From: Actinacidiphila alni
GTDB taxonomy: Bacteria; Actinomycetota; Actinomycetes; Streptomycetales; Streptomycetaceae
DNA length: 64,000 bases
NCBI RefSeq assembly: GCF_900112845.1
Contig: NZ_FONG01000003.1
Location: forward strand, 124,001 to 188,000
Direction of reading: 5' to 3'
The notes beneath the pieces were generated by a model. That model searched no databases and was not told the origin of the DNA. It saw only the letters and a list, made by a program, of their open reading frames with translations. Shown here piece after piece: positions 50,970 through 58,590 of this stretch (the stretch's first letter is position 1; each line of letters opens with the position of its first letter). The position numbers and the translations under genes are program-made.

Positions 50970-50983
50970 GTTGGCTATACAAC
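50970..50983. promoter_or_regulatory. GntR/UTRA-type operator, copy 2 (GTTGGCTATACAAC)
   Basis: An exact copy of the 14-mer at 45401, placed 70 bp upstream of the substrate-binding protein gene, within the divergent region shared with the GntR gene. Confidence 0.75.
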
Positions 50984-51178
50984 TTCCGTCAGTACGCCCG
51001 ATGCCGGTGACCAGGAGGTGAACAGTGCGCCGACTGCCGGGGGATGGCGTCGGAATCTCGGCGTCCACGGGGCGCCGCGGAGCGGGCGCGGCGGACGGGT
51101 GGGAACGGAGAGCCGATAGTGTCCAGCGGGACGCGCCGGGCGCGGCCGTGACGGTGCGAGGGCGGACGAGGAGGGACG

Positions 51179-51949
51179 TTGCTTGACGACGGTGCGCAGC
51201 CCCCGGGGGGCGCGCTCTACCGCAAGGTGGCGGCGGACCTGCGCGAGTCCATAGCCGCGGGGGAGTACGGATCCGGCGGCAAGCTCCCCGCCGAGAGCGC
51301 CCTCGCCGAACGCTACGGGGTCTCCCGCGGCACGATCCGGCAGGCGCTGTCGGCGCTGCGCGCGGACGGCCTGGTCACCTCGCGGCGCGGCACCCGGCGG
51401 GTGGTGCTTGGCACCACCCGGGTGCAGAGCTTCGCCGAACTGGTGAGCTTCACCAACTGGGCCAGATCGCTCGGCGAGGAGCCCGGCGGCCGGGTGGAAC
51501 TGCTGGAGCGGCGCCCGGCGGACGCCGAGGAGTGCGAGCAACTGCGCCTGGACGACGGCGCGGACGTGGTGCTCGTGCTGCGGGTGCGGACCCTGACGGG
51601 CCGGCCAGTGATGGTGGAGCGCAGCGTCTACCCGGTGTGGGTCGGCGAGTTGCTCACCGGGATTCCCGCCGACGCGGTCTCGCACACCGAGCCGCTCCAG
51701 GAACAGGGCGTGGTCTTCGCCGACGCCGACCACACCATCGATCTCGTGCTGGCCGACGAGGAGGACGCCCGGCTGCTCGGCTGCCGCGCAGGGGAGCCGC
51801 TGCTGCGCGAGCGCCGCCGCTCGACCGACCCGGTCGGCGCCCCGCTGGAATGGTCGGAGGACCGCTATCTGCCGGGCACCGTCGCCTTCACGGTGCACAA
51901 TTCGATCGGCCGCTCCGCACTCTCGCGGCGGCACCGCAGCGCGCCCTGA
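51179..51949 (+). CDS. GntR-family regulator with UTRA domain (HutC/PhnF-like)
   Basis: This 256-residue protein has an N-terminal GntR winged HTH (LYRKVAADLRESIAAGEYGSG and LAERYGVSRGTIRQALSALR, residues 12-75) and a C-terminal UTRA ligand domain. TTG 51179 is the best start, with GAGGAGGGACG directly upstream. It is divergent from the ABC importer. An identical palindromic 14-mer precedes both the importer and the phospholipase operon, which makes this protein the likely repressor of both. PhnF and DasR are relatives that sense phosphorylated ligands. Confidence 0.88.
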   Translation: MLDDGAQPPGGALYRKVAADLRESIAAGEYGSGGKLPAESALAERYGVSRGTIRQALSALRADGLVTSRRGTRRVVLGTTRVQSFAELVSFTNWARSLGEEPGGRVELLERRPADAEECEQLRLDDGADVVLVLRVRTLTGRPVMVERSVYPVWVGELLTGIPADAVSHTEPLQEQGVVFADADHTIDLVLADEEDARLLGCRAGEPLLRERRRSTDPVGAPLEWSEDRYLPGTVAFTVHNSIGRSALSRRHRSAP

Positions 51950-52082
51950 CAGACGGCCGGCGGGCGCGTACGGCCGGTCCGTACGGGCGGTCCGTACGGT
52001 CGGTGCTCAGTCCCCGTACATGTCGTCGGAGTCCGGCACCGCTGACGTGGAGCAGCCTGGCCTGCGGGCAAGGAGAACGGCC

Positions 52083-53306
52083 TCAGCGGAAGCGCAGGCG
52101 GACGACGAGCCCGCCACCGGGACCGGGGGCGGCCGTCAGGGTCACGTCGTGGGCGGCGGCGATGGAGGCCGCGATGGACAGGCCGAGGCCGTGGCCCTCG
52201 TCGCCGGTCCGGTCGGGGGCCAGGCGCCGGAAGGGCTCGAACAGATCCGGGATCCGGTTGGCGGGCACCCGCGGCCCGGTGTTGGTCACCGTGACGGTGC
52301 GGTCCTCGCACCGCACGTCGACCCGGCCGCTCCGGTGGTTGTACTGGACGGCGTTGCGCACCAGGTTGGTGAGCAACTGCCGCAGCAGGACGGGGTCGCC
52401 GGGCACGGTCAGCGGGGCGTCGGCCGCGATCCGTACGTCCACGCCCGCACGTGCTGCCCGTTGGGCGGTCTCGGCGGCGACGAGTCCGGCCACGGCGGTC
52501 AGGTCGACGCTCTCCGTACGCTCCAGGCCGCGGTCGCTGCGGGCGAGCAGCAAAAGAGCGTCGATCAGCAGCTCGGCCTCGCGATTGGTGGTCAGCAGAT
52601 CGTCGCGGACCTCGGCGAGGTGCTCGGGCAGCGGACCGGCGAGGCCGACCTGGACGGTGGCGCGCTGCGCCGCCAGCGGGGTCTTCAGCTCGTGCGAGGC
52701 GTTGGCGATGAAGCGCCGCCGGCTGTCGAACGACTTCTCCAGCCGGTCGAGCATCGCGTCGAAGGTGTCGGCGAGCCGGTGGAGTTCGTCGTCCGGTCCG
52801 GTGAGCGCCAGGCGCTGGTGCAGATTCTGCTCGCTGATCCGGCGCGCGGCCTCGGTCATCCCGGTGACCGGGCGCAGCGTCCGCCCGGCCAGCCACCAGC
52901 CGACCAGACCGGCGAGCAGCGCCATCAGCAGCAGGCCGACCGACGACCACAGGACCATCTGACGCAGCGCGGTGTCCTGCACGGCCCGCACCGTCTCGTC
53001 GATCTTGCTGATCTCGATGCTCCGGGGGAGCGCGCCGGGCGAGGCGGGGCCGCCCACCGCGGGCCGTACGGTCGCGAAGGGCCCGACCGGGCCGGTGGGT
53101 GTGTCGGCGTACTTCACCGCGAGCCCCTGGACCTGCCGGGCGGTCCCGTCCCGGGCCAGCAGGACCACGAAGGCCAGCAGCGCGAGCCCGGAGAGCAGAA
53201 ACAGCGCGGAGATCGAGGCGGCGAGGCGGGCCCGCAGTGGCAGCCGGCCGGTGAGACGGGCCCGCAGCGGCGGGCGGCCGGCGGGCCTGCGGGGCCTCAG
53301 TCGCAC
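52083..53306 (-). CDS. Sensor histidine kinase (intact), partner of a truncated regulator
   Basis: This 407-residue kinase has two membrane helices flanking an extracytoplasmic loop (about residues 25-50 and 125-150), HAMP, an H-box FIANASHELKTPLAAQR, an N-box NLVRNAVQYNH and a G-box DEGHGLGLSIAASIA. The start at GTG 53306 overlaps the response-regulator stop by 10 nt. All catalytic motifs are intact. However, the adjacent regulator lacks its receiver domain, so the kinase has no phosphate acceptor here. The promoter upstream of the pair also appears to be lost, so expression is doubtful. Confidence 0.85.
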   Translation of the reverse strand: MRLRPRRPAGRPPLRARLTGRLPLRARLAASISALFLLSGLALLAFVVLLARDGTARQVQGLAVKYADTPTGPVGPFATVRPAVGGPASPGALPRSIEISKIDETVRAVQDTALRQMVLWSSVGLLLMALLAGLVGWWLAGRTLRPVTGMTEAARRISEQNLHQRLALTGPDDELHRLADTFDAMLDRLEKSFDSRRRFIANASHELKTPLAAQRATVQVGLAGPLPEHLAEVRDDLLTTNREAELLIDALLLLARSDRGLERTESVDLTAVAGLVAAETAQRAARAGVDVRIAADAPLTVPGDPVLLRQLLTNLVRNAVQYNHRSGRVDVRCEDRTVTVTNTGPRVPANRIPDLFEPFRRLAPDRTGDEGHGLGLSIAASIAAAHDVTLTAAPGPGGGLVVRLRFR

Positions 53307-53632
53307 AGCCGGTAGCCCCGTCCCGTGTCGGCGCTGATCAGACCGGGATCGCCGAGCTTGCCCCGCAGCCGGCTGACGGTGGCGCGGACCGCGCTGGTGC
53401 GCGGATCGAGATTCTCGTCCCACAGGGTGCGCACGATCACGTCGTGCGGCACCGGCGCCCCGCCGGCCTCCAGCAGCAGGTGGAGGACGGCGAATTCCTT
53501 CGGCGTCAGATCGAGGAGCCGCCCCTCGACGGTCGCCTCGTGCCGCGCCTGGTCCAAGGTGACGCCGCCGTGCCGCAGTACGGGGGAGGAGGACACCGCG
53601 GGCGTACGGCGGCTCAACGCGCGGACCCTCGC
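53297..53632 (-). pseudogene. OmpR-type response regulator remnant, receiver domain deleted
   Basis: Only the end of receiver helix 5 (ARVRALSRRTP) and the full winged-helix DNA-binding domain remain: LTPKEFAVLHLLLEAGG, then TSAVRATVSRLRGKLGD and GRGYRLCD. About 100 N-terminal residues with the phosphorylated Asp are missing. Upstream of about 53632 the sequence is the 3' part of an ABC permease on the opposite strand. No start codon with a ribosome site is evident. This is best read as the left side of a deletion junction. Confidence 0.8.
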
Positions 53633-53633
53633 G

Positions 53634-54125
53634 ATGTGGCTGATCGGCCTCGCCGGCGCCGCCGTCCTCGCCCTGCTGATCAATCTCGCCGTCAAGCAGC
53701 GGCGCAGGGAGTACGGCGTCCTGCTGGCCATGGGCGAGAAGCGGGGCAGGGTCATCGGCCAGCAGGCGCTGGAGATCATCGTGGTCGCGGCGCTGGCGAT
53801 CGTCCTGGGCTCACTGTTCGCGCCGGCCCTGACCCAGCACACCGGTCAGTCGCTGCTCGGCAAGGAGGCCGGTTCCGCCCGGCACAAGCTCGACTCCTGG
53901 AAGCCGCCCGCACCCGGCAGTACGGGCCTCGGCGAAGGCATCGACCAGGACGACAAGCCGGTGGAGAACGCCGATCCCACCGACCGCATCACCGTGACGC
54001 TCGCCCCCTCCGACCTGATCACCGTCGGCGCCGTCGGCCTCGGCATCGGTCTGCTCGCCACCGCGATCCCCGCGGCCTCGGTGCTGCGCCTCAGCCCCCG
54101 CACCATCCTCACGAAGGGCAAGTGA
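53634..54125 (+). pseudogene. FtsX-type ABC permease remnant, N-terminal part deleted
   Basis: What remains is the C-terminal transmembrane domain of a MacB/BceB-like permease. It has a helix WLIGLAGAAVLALLINLAV, the cytoplasmic loop KQRRREYGVLLAMGEKRGR, two further helices and the ending LRLSPRTILTKGK. Family members are about 400-800 residues; only about 163 remain. The ATG at 53634 falls at the junction and has no ribosome site. The coding frame is otherwise undamaged, and the intact ATPase gene follows 7 nt later. Confidence 0.8.
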
Positions 54126-54132
54126 TCCCGCC

Positions 54133-54858
54133 ATGGCCCGCGCCACCGACACCCCCGACACCACCACCGACGCCGCCGTGCTGCGACTGCGCCGCGTCAG
54201 CCACACGTACACCGGCCGGCGCCGCAGGACCACCGTCCTGAAGGACATCGACTACGCCTTAGAACGCGGCACGCTCTACGCGATCCTGGGCCCGTCGGGC
54301 TCCGGCAAGACCACCCTTCTCAGCCTGGCCAGCGGTCTGGACACACCCACCAGCGGCACCGTCAGCTTCGACGGCCGGGACCTGAAGGAACTGGGCCTCG
54401 GCCGCTACCGCAACAAGCACGCCGCCACCGTCTTCCAGCAGTACAACCTGCTGACCTACATGACCGCCCTGCAGAACGTCACCTGTGCCATGGAGATCAC
54501 CGGCACCAGGCCCACGTCCGGCAGCCGCCGGGCCCGGGCTCTCCACCTGCTCGAGCAGTTCGGCATCGACAGGGCGATGGCCACCCGCAACGTGCTGCGC
54601 CTGTCCGGCGGCCAGCAGCAGCGGGTCGCCATCGTCCGGGCGATCGCCTGCGACGTGGACATCCTCTTCGCGGACGAACCCACCGGCAGCCTCGACGAGG
54701 ACACCGCACAGGGCATCATCGACACCTTCCGTGCCCTCGCCCACGACGAGGGCACCTGCGTGGTCGTCGTCACCCACTCCCAGGCGCTGGCCGCCCGGTC
54801 CGACCGCACCCTGGTCCTGCGCAAGGGGCGGCTGACGGAACAGCCGAAGACCCGCTGA
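54133..54858 (+). CDS. ABC transporter ATPase, LolD/MacB/BceA type
   Basis: This 241-residue ATPase has Walker A LGPSGSGKTTLLSLASGL, the Q-loop VFQQYNLLTYMTALQNV, the signature LSGGQQQRVAIVRAIA and Walker B ILFADEPTGSLDE. It belongs to the group that works with FtsX-like permeases in antimicrobial-peptide efflux or lipoprotein release. Its own permease is the truncated gene just upstream, so the transporter is probably non-functional unless another permease is used. ATG 54133 is the start. Confidence 0.92.
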   Translation: MARATDTPDTTTDAAVLRLRRVSHTYTGRRRRTTVLKDIDYALERGTLYAILGPSGSGKTTLLSLASGLDTPTSGTVSFDGRDLKELGLGRYRNKHAATVFQQYNLLTYMTALQNVTCAMEITGTRPTSGSRRARALHLLEQFGIDRAMATRNVLRLSGGQQQRVAIVRAIACDVDILFADEPTGSLDEDTAQGIIDTFRALAHDEGTCVVVVTHSQALAARSDRTLVLRKGRLTEQPKTR

Positions 54859-54926
54859 CCGGCCCGTTGCCCGCTCGGCCTGCGGGCGGCCGGGAAGGAG
54901 CGGACGGGCACCGGCGCCCGTAGCCG

Positions 54927-55514
54927 TCACGCGGGGCGGGCGGTGGGGCGGAGGCCGTCCATCAGGAGGTCAAGCAGGCGGGCGGCCTGGGCCTCCCGTT
55001 CGGGGCGGGGCATCACGGTGTAGATGCCGATGAGGGAGGCGGCGATGTCCTCCGCGAGGACGTCGGAGCGGAGGTCGCCCGCCGCGCGGCCGGCGTCGAG
55101 GATCGTGGTGATGGCCGCGAGCAGTTCGGTACGGGTCCGCGCGTGGGCGATCTCGCCCGACTCGATCATCGCGAGCAGGGTGTCGAGCATCCCGTTCTTG
55201 GTCGCGATCCAGTCGCCGAACAGGTCCATCCAGCGCCGCATCGCGGCGGCCGGCGGCAGGTCGCCGAGCAGTTCCCGGGCGCCGGCCGTCAGCCGTACGA
55301 CCTGGCCCCGGTAGACCGCGTCGACCAGCGACTCGCGGCTCGGGAAGTGCCGGTAGAGCGTGGCGATGCCGACCCCGGCCTCGCGGGCGATCGCCCGCAT
55401 CGACGGCTCGGCGTCGGCGTCGGCGGACGCGAAGACGCGGGTCGCCACCGTGAGCAGTTGGTCGCGGTTGCGGGCCGCGTCCGCGCGCGGCGCGCGGATC
55501 TCCCCCTCGGTCAA
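54927..55514 (-). CDS. TetR-family regulator
   Basis: This 195-residue protein has a TetR HTH (RDQLLTVATRVFASADAD and MRAIAREAGVGIATLYRHFP, residues 17-65) and a C-terminal helical domain typical of SbtR-like members. TTG 55514 is the only usable start in this frame, and it overlaps an inverted-repeat operator. It is divergent from the oxidoreductase gene at 55611. Two operator copies in the 96-bp gap indicate control of both genes. Confidence 0.88.
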   Translation of the reverse strand: MTEGEIRAPRADAARNRDQLLTVATRVFASADADAEPSMRAIAREAGVGIATLYRHFPSRESLVDAVYRGQVVRLTAGARELLGDLPPAAAMRRWMDLFGDWIATKNGMLDTLLAMIESGEIAHARTRTELLAAITTILDAGRAAGDLRSDVLAEDIAASLIGIYTVMPRPEREAQAARLLDLLMDGLRPTARPA

Positions 55515-55533
55515 AACGGATCACGCTCCGGTT
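55514..55533. promoter_or_regulatory. TetR operator, copy 2 (AAACGGA-N6-TCCGGTT)
   Basis: Same layout as the perfect copy at 55555-55574, with one mismatch. It covers the TTG start of the regulator. The copies are 41 bp apart, about four helical turns. Confidence 0.55.
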
Positions 55534-55554
55534 GTGTGTTACGGTCGTTCCGGT

Positions 55555-55574
55555 AAACGGAGCATAGTCCGTTT
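55555..55574. promoter_or_regulatory. TetR operator, copy 1 (AAACGGA-N6-TCCGTTT)
   Basis: A perfect 7-bp inverted repeat. It overlaps a -10-like CATAGT (55563-55568), with TTACGG 18 nt upstream (55539-55544), the probable oxidoreductase promoter. Confidence 0.65.
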
Positions 55575-55610
55575 CCGTGCTTTCCCTCGACCCCAAGGAG
55601 ACCGGCGTCC

Positions 55611-56567
55611 ATGCAGCAGCACAGCGATCAGCAGCCGACCGACACGGGCAGGGCGGTCCGGCTCGACACCTTCGGCGGCCCCGGCGTCCTGGACGTCCGC
55701 GAGATCCCCGCTCCGCAGGCCGGTCCCGGGCAGCTCCGCGTACGGGTCGCCGCGGCCGGTCTGAACCCGATGGACTGGATCATGACCGCCGACGCGGACA
55801 CCGCCGCCAGGTTCGGCCTGAGCCTCCCGGCCGGATTCGGCACCGACTACGCGGGAGTGGTCGACCAGGTCGGCGACGGTGTGACCGGCTTCGCCGTCGG
55901 CGACCGGGTGTTCGGAGGCGCCCTGTCCCGCGCGGTCGCCGACTTCGTGGTGGTCGACCCGGCCGGGTCGACCGCGGCCAACGAGGCCCATCACACCCCC
56001 GACGACGTCGACGACCGTACGGCGGCCACCCTCACGATCGCCGGCCGTACGGCATCCGCCGCCCTCGCCGTGATCGCCCCGGGCCCGGACGACACCGTAC
56101 TGATCGGTGGCGCGGCGGGCGGGGTCGGCGTCTTCGCCGTCCAACTGGCCAGGATCGCCGGGGCCCGCGTGATCGGCACCGGATCGGCGACGTCGGCCGA
56201 CTTCCTCCGCGATCTCGGCGCTGAGCCCGTCACCTACGGGGACGGCCTCGTCGAGCGCGTCCGGGCCCTCGCCCCGGACGGTGTCACCGCCGCCCTCGAC
56301 CTCCACGGCACGGACACCGTGACCGCCGCCCGCGCACTCGGCGTCCCGGACGACCGCATCTGCGCCATCGCCGCGCAGATCGACGGCATCACGTCCGCGA
56401 ACGGCGCGAACGCCGTCCCCGGCGCCCTGGAGGACATCGCCCGCCTGGTCGCCACGGACCGGCTCCGCGTGCCCGTCGCGGCGACCTTCCCCATCGACCG
56501 CATCCGCTCCGCCGCCGAACTCCAGGCCGCCCGCCACGTCCACGGCAAGGTCGTCATCGACCTCTGA
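55611..56567 (+). CDS. NADP-dependent quinone-oxidoreductase-like MDR enzyme
   Basis: This 318-residue medium-chain dehydrogenase/reductase lacks the structural and catalytic zinc ligands, as in the quinone oxidoreductase (QOR) branch. The N-terminal GroES-like part contains GLNPMDWIM and GTDYAGVVDQVGDGVTGF. The Rossmann motif is GGAAGGVGVFAVQLA near residue 165. It starts at ATG 55611 after AAGGAG. It is divergent from a TetR gene, as in many electrophile- or quinone-responsive pairs. Confidence 0.9.
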   Translation: MQQHSDQQPTDTGRAVRLDTFGGPGVLDVREIPAPQAGPGQLRVRVAAAGLNPMDWIMTADADTAARFGLSLPAGFGTDYAGVVDQVGDGVTGFAVGDRVFGGALSRAVADFVVVDPAGSTAANEAHHTPDDVDDRTAATLTIAGRTASAALAVIAPGPDDTVLIGGAAGGVGVFAVQLARIAGARVIGTGSATSADFLRDLGAEPVTYGDGLVERVRALAPDGVTAALDLHGTDTVTAARALGVPDDRICAIAAQIDGITSANGANAVPGALEDIARLVATDRLRVPVAATFPIDRIRSAAELQAARHVHGKVVIDL

Positions 56568-56613
56568 AGCGCGTCGGCGAGCGCGTCGCCCTCGCGGGAC
56601 CGCCGACGTGCCG

Positions 56614-56898
56614 TCAACTCTCCGCGTCCCCTGCCTGCTCGTCTCCCGCCGTTTCGGTGCGCATCTCCTCCGCCCACCGCCGGCTCCAGGCGGTCAGCGG
56701 CCCGAGCGCGCCCATGAGATCCTCGCCGAGCCGGGTGAGGTGATAGGCGTCGTCGTGCAGGGTGAGCACGCGTGCGCCGGTCAGTTCACCCAGCCGGGTA
56801 CTGAGGACGCTCGACGACATAAGCTCACAGCGGCGCTGCAACTCCCGGAAGCCCACGGGGCTTTGACTCAGCTCCCACAGGATGCGCAGCGTCCAGCG
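56614..56898 (-). pseudogene. HxlR-family regulator remnant, N terminus deleted
   Basis: The readable remnant starts near RWTLRILWELSQSP and continues with VGFRELQRRCELMSSSVLST, the HxlR winged helix, and an acidic tail ending at 56614. The first 15-25 residues with the conserved cysteine, and the start codon, are missing. A GTG at 56856 could serve as an internal start, but the fold would be incomplete. The break lies at 56893-56900, exactly where an oppositely oriented DUF1330 gene fragment begins. Confidence 0.75.
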
Positions 56899-57167
56899 CC
56901 TACCGCGCCGTCTCCGACCCCGAGAAGCTCGCCGCCTACAACAAGCTGGCCGGCCCCGCCGTCCGCGCCGCGGGCGGCCGCACCATCGTCCGCGGCGGCC
57001 GCACCGTCGCCCACGACTCCGGAATCGCCGAGCGCACTGTCCTGGTCGAGTTCGACACCTTCGAGCAGGCCGTGGCCGCCCACGAGAGCGCCCCCTACCA
57101 GGAGGCCCTCGCCGCCCTCTCCGACGGCGTCGAACGCGACTTCCGCATCGTCGAAGGCATCGACTGA
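56895..57167 (+). pseudogene. DUF1330-family gene remnant, 5' end deleted
   Basis: Ninety codons remain, reading SAYRAVSDPEKLAAYNKLAG, then AAGGRTIVRGG, RTVLVEFDTFEQAVAAHESA and ALAALSDGVERDFRIVEGID before TGA. This is the DUF1330 (dimeric alpha-beta barrel) family, missing only about 6-8 N-terminal residues. No start codon precedes it. It abuts the HxlR remnant head to head, as expected if a deletion removed the shared promoter. Confidence 0.75.
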
Positions 57168-57289
57168 CCGCCGGGCCGACGCTCGTGCCGGGGCTTGGCC
57201 GAGATCGCCGTCACTGGGTACGGACCTGCCGCGGCTCGGCCCCGTGCCGTCAACCTGCCGGGAAATAGTGGCCGTTGTCCAGGTCGGCG

Positions 57290-57720
57290 AGCAGGCCGGG
57301 GCGGGTAAGGTGCCGATGGCCTCGGCGACGTCGCGGATGTGCACGGCGTTCCACAGGTTCGTGCCGTCGCCGGGGTAGCCGACGTAGCCCTTCTCCTTCG
57401 CGAGCGCGATCAGTTGCACCAGGAAACCGGCGCGACGGTCGTACTGTGCGCGATGTTGGCGATGCGCACGACCCAGGACCGCACTCCCCGGTCGGCGAGG
57501 CCGATGACGGTGGTTTCCACGACGTTCCTGACCCGCAAGGCGCCCTGATACGCGGCGCCGCCGGGAAGGGCCGGGTCGTCCTCGGTGACCGGGCGGCCCA
57601 GATCGCCGGGTGAGCCGATGCTCCCCGCCGCGACCAGCGGCTTCCCCGTGCCCGCCAGCGCCTCGCCGTACGCGAGCATGATCGGGAGTTCCGCGGCGGC
57701 CCCGCCGCCGCGCACCGCGA
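57290..57720 (-). pseudogene. Short-chain dehydrogenase/epimerase remnant, frameshifted and truncated
   Basis: On the minus strand from about 57720, the sequence ELPIMLAYGEALAGTGKPLV, VTEDDPALPGGAAYQGALRV and GVRSWVVRIANIAHSTT matches extended SDR/epimerase enzymes without their N-terminal Rossmann part. Near 57425 the frame shifts; the homology resumes as LIALAKEKGYVGYPGDGTNL and NAVHIRDVAEAIG, then ends near 57300. N-terminal truncation, a frameshift and probable internal loss make this a pseudogene. The flanks to 57168 and 57818 hold no other gene. Confidence 0.7.
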
Positions 57721-57818
57721 CTGAGCGACCCGGCCGACAGCGGCGCCGATTACCGGCACGCGTTCGGGGCACCGCTGTGGTGGCGGTGCCCCGGGGGTGG
57801 TCTGGCGGTTCGTTGGGG

Positions 57819-58442
57819 TTACTTGAGCCAGGGGTTGTGGGCGACGAGGGGGATGCGGTTCCAGAGGCGGCCGAGGCCCCAGGTGGTGCCGGCGGCGGTG
57901 AGGGCGAAGGCGATCATCGCGAGGGCGTAGAGGAGGTGGTAGTCCATGAAGGGGTTGGAGGACATGCTGGGTTCGCCGGTGGTCAGGTGCTGGGCGGGGG
58001 GCCATTCGGCGGCCCACATCATGGCCATGAGGATGGTGCCGGCGGCGGCGGTGAGGCGCAGGGCGATGCCGCTCATCAGGGCGACGCCGATGCCGAGGAG
58101 GGCGAGCATGAACAGCCAGTCGGTCCAGCCTTTGCCGGCGATGTCGTGGAAGAAGGTCTGGAGGGGGCCGGCGGAGACGCCGGACAGGAAGCCTTTGGTG
58201 GGGGAGCCGCCGTCGGTCCAGCCTTTGCCGGAGGCGGTGGCGTAGTGCCAGCCGAAGGTCTTGTCGAGGAAGGCCCACAGGAAGATGAAGCCGGTGGCGA
58301 TCCGCAGGACGGCCAGGGACTTGGCGGCTGCCCCGGCGGTGGTGGTGGCCGTGGTGGCGTCGTGGTGGTCGGTGGCGGGCGTCTTGAGCCAGGCAGGGAG
58401 GTGGATTCCCGTGTGCTGCCGGGTGGTGGGGTGGACGGCCAT
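57819..58442 (-). CDS. DoxX-family membrane protein
   Basis: This 207-residue protein has a hydrophilic N terminus and four membrane helices. The pattern IATGFIFLWAFLDKTFGWHY is typical of DoxX-like proteins related to the large subunit of thiosulfate:quinone oxidoreductase; NPFMDYHLLYALAMIAFAL lies near the end. The start at ATG 58442 has AGGGAG upstream. It lies at the edge of a stress/dormancy gene group, with a GGGCC-N4-GGCCC box 96 bp upstream. DoxX proteins elsewhere are tied to redox stress; the reaction here is unknown. Confidence 0.85.
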   Translation of the reverse strand: MAVHPTTRQHTGIHLPAWLKTPATDHHDATTATTTAGAAAKSLAVLRIATGFIFLWAFLDKTFGWHYATASGKGWTDGGSPTKGFLSGVSAGPLQTFFHDIAGKGWTDWLFMLALLGIGVALMSGIALRLTAAAGTILMAMMWAAEWPPAQHLTTGEPSMSSNPFMDYHLLYALAMIAFALTAAGTTWGLGRLWNRIPLVAHNPWLK

Positions 58443-58537
58443 GACGGCTCCCTGGTGGGTGGTGTGTCGTTCGGTGACGTGATGACTGTCCCGCGGGGCG
58501 GGTGGGTGGCGCTGGGGGCCTGCGGCCCGTATCCGCG

Positions 58538-58551
58538 GGGCCGACCGGCCC
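58538..58551. promoter_or_regulatory. Candidate DevR/OsdR box GGGCCGACCGGCCC (doxX)
   Basis: GGG-N8-CCC palindrome with the same arm spacing as the DosR core GGGACTNNAGTCCC. The identical 14-mer lies before the nitroreductase gene at 60582. Confidence 0.5.
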
Positions 58552-58590
58552 TTCCTCCGGGCCCGCCAGGACCCGCGACCGCACGGCGGC

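Noticed and set aside
51950..52082. Insertion-sequence ends suggested by repeated CCGTACGG
   Set aside because: CCGTACGG-type palindromes are scattered through streptomycete intergenic DNA, and no transposase or target duplication is seen; at most a terminator for convergent genes.
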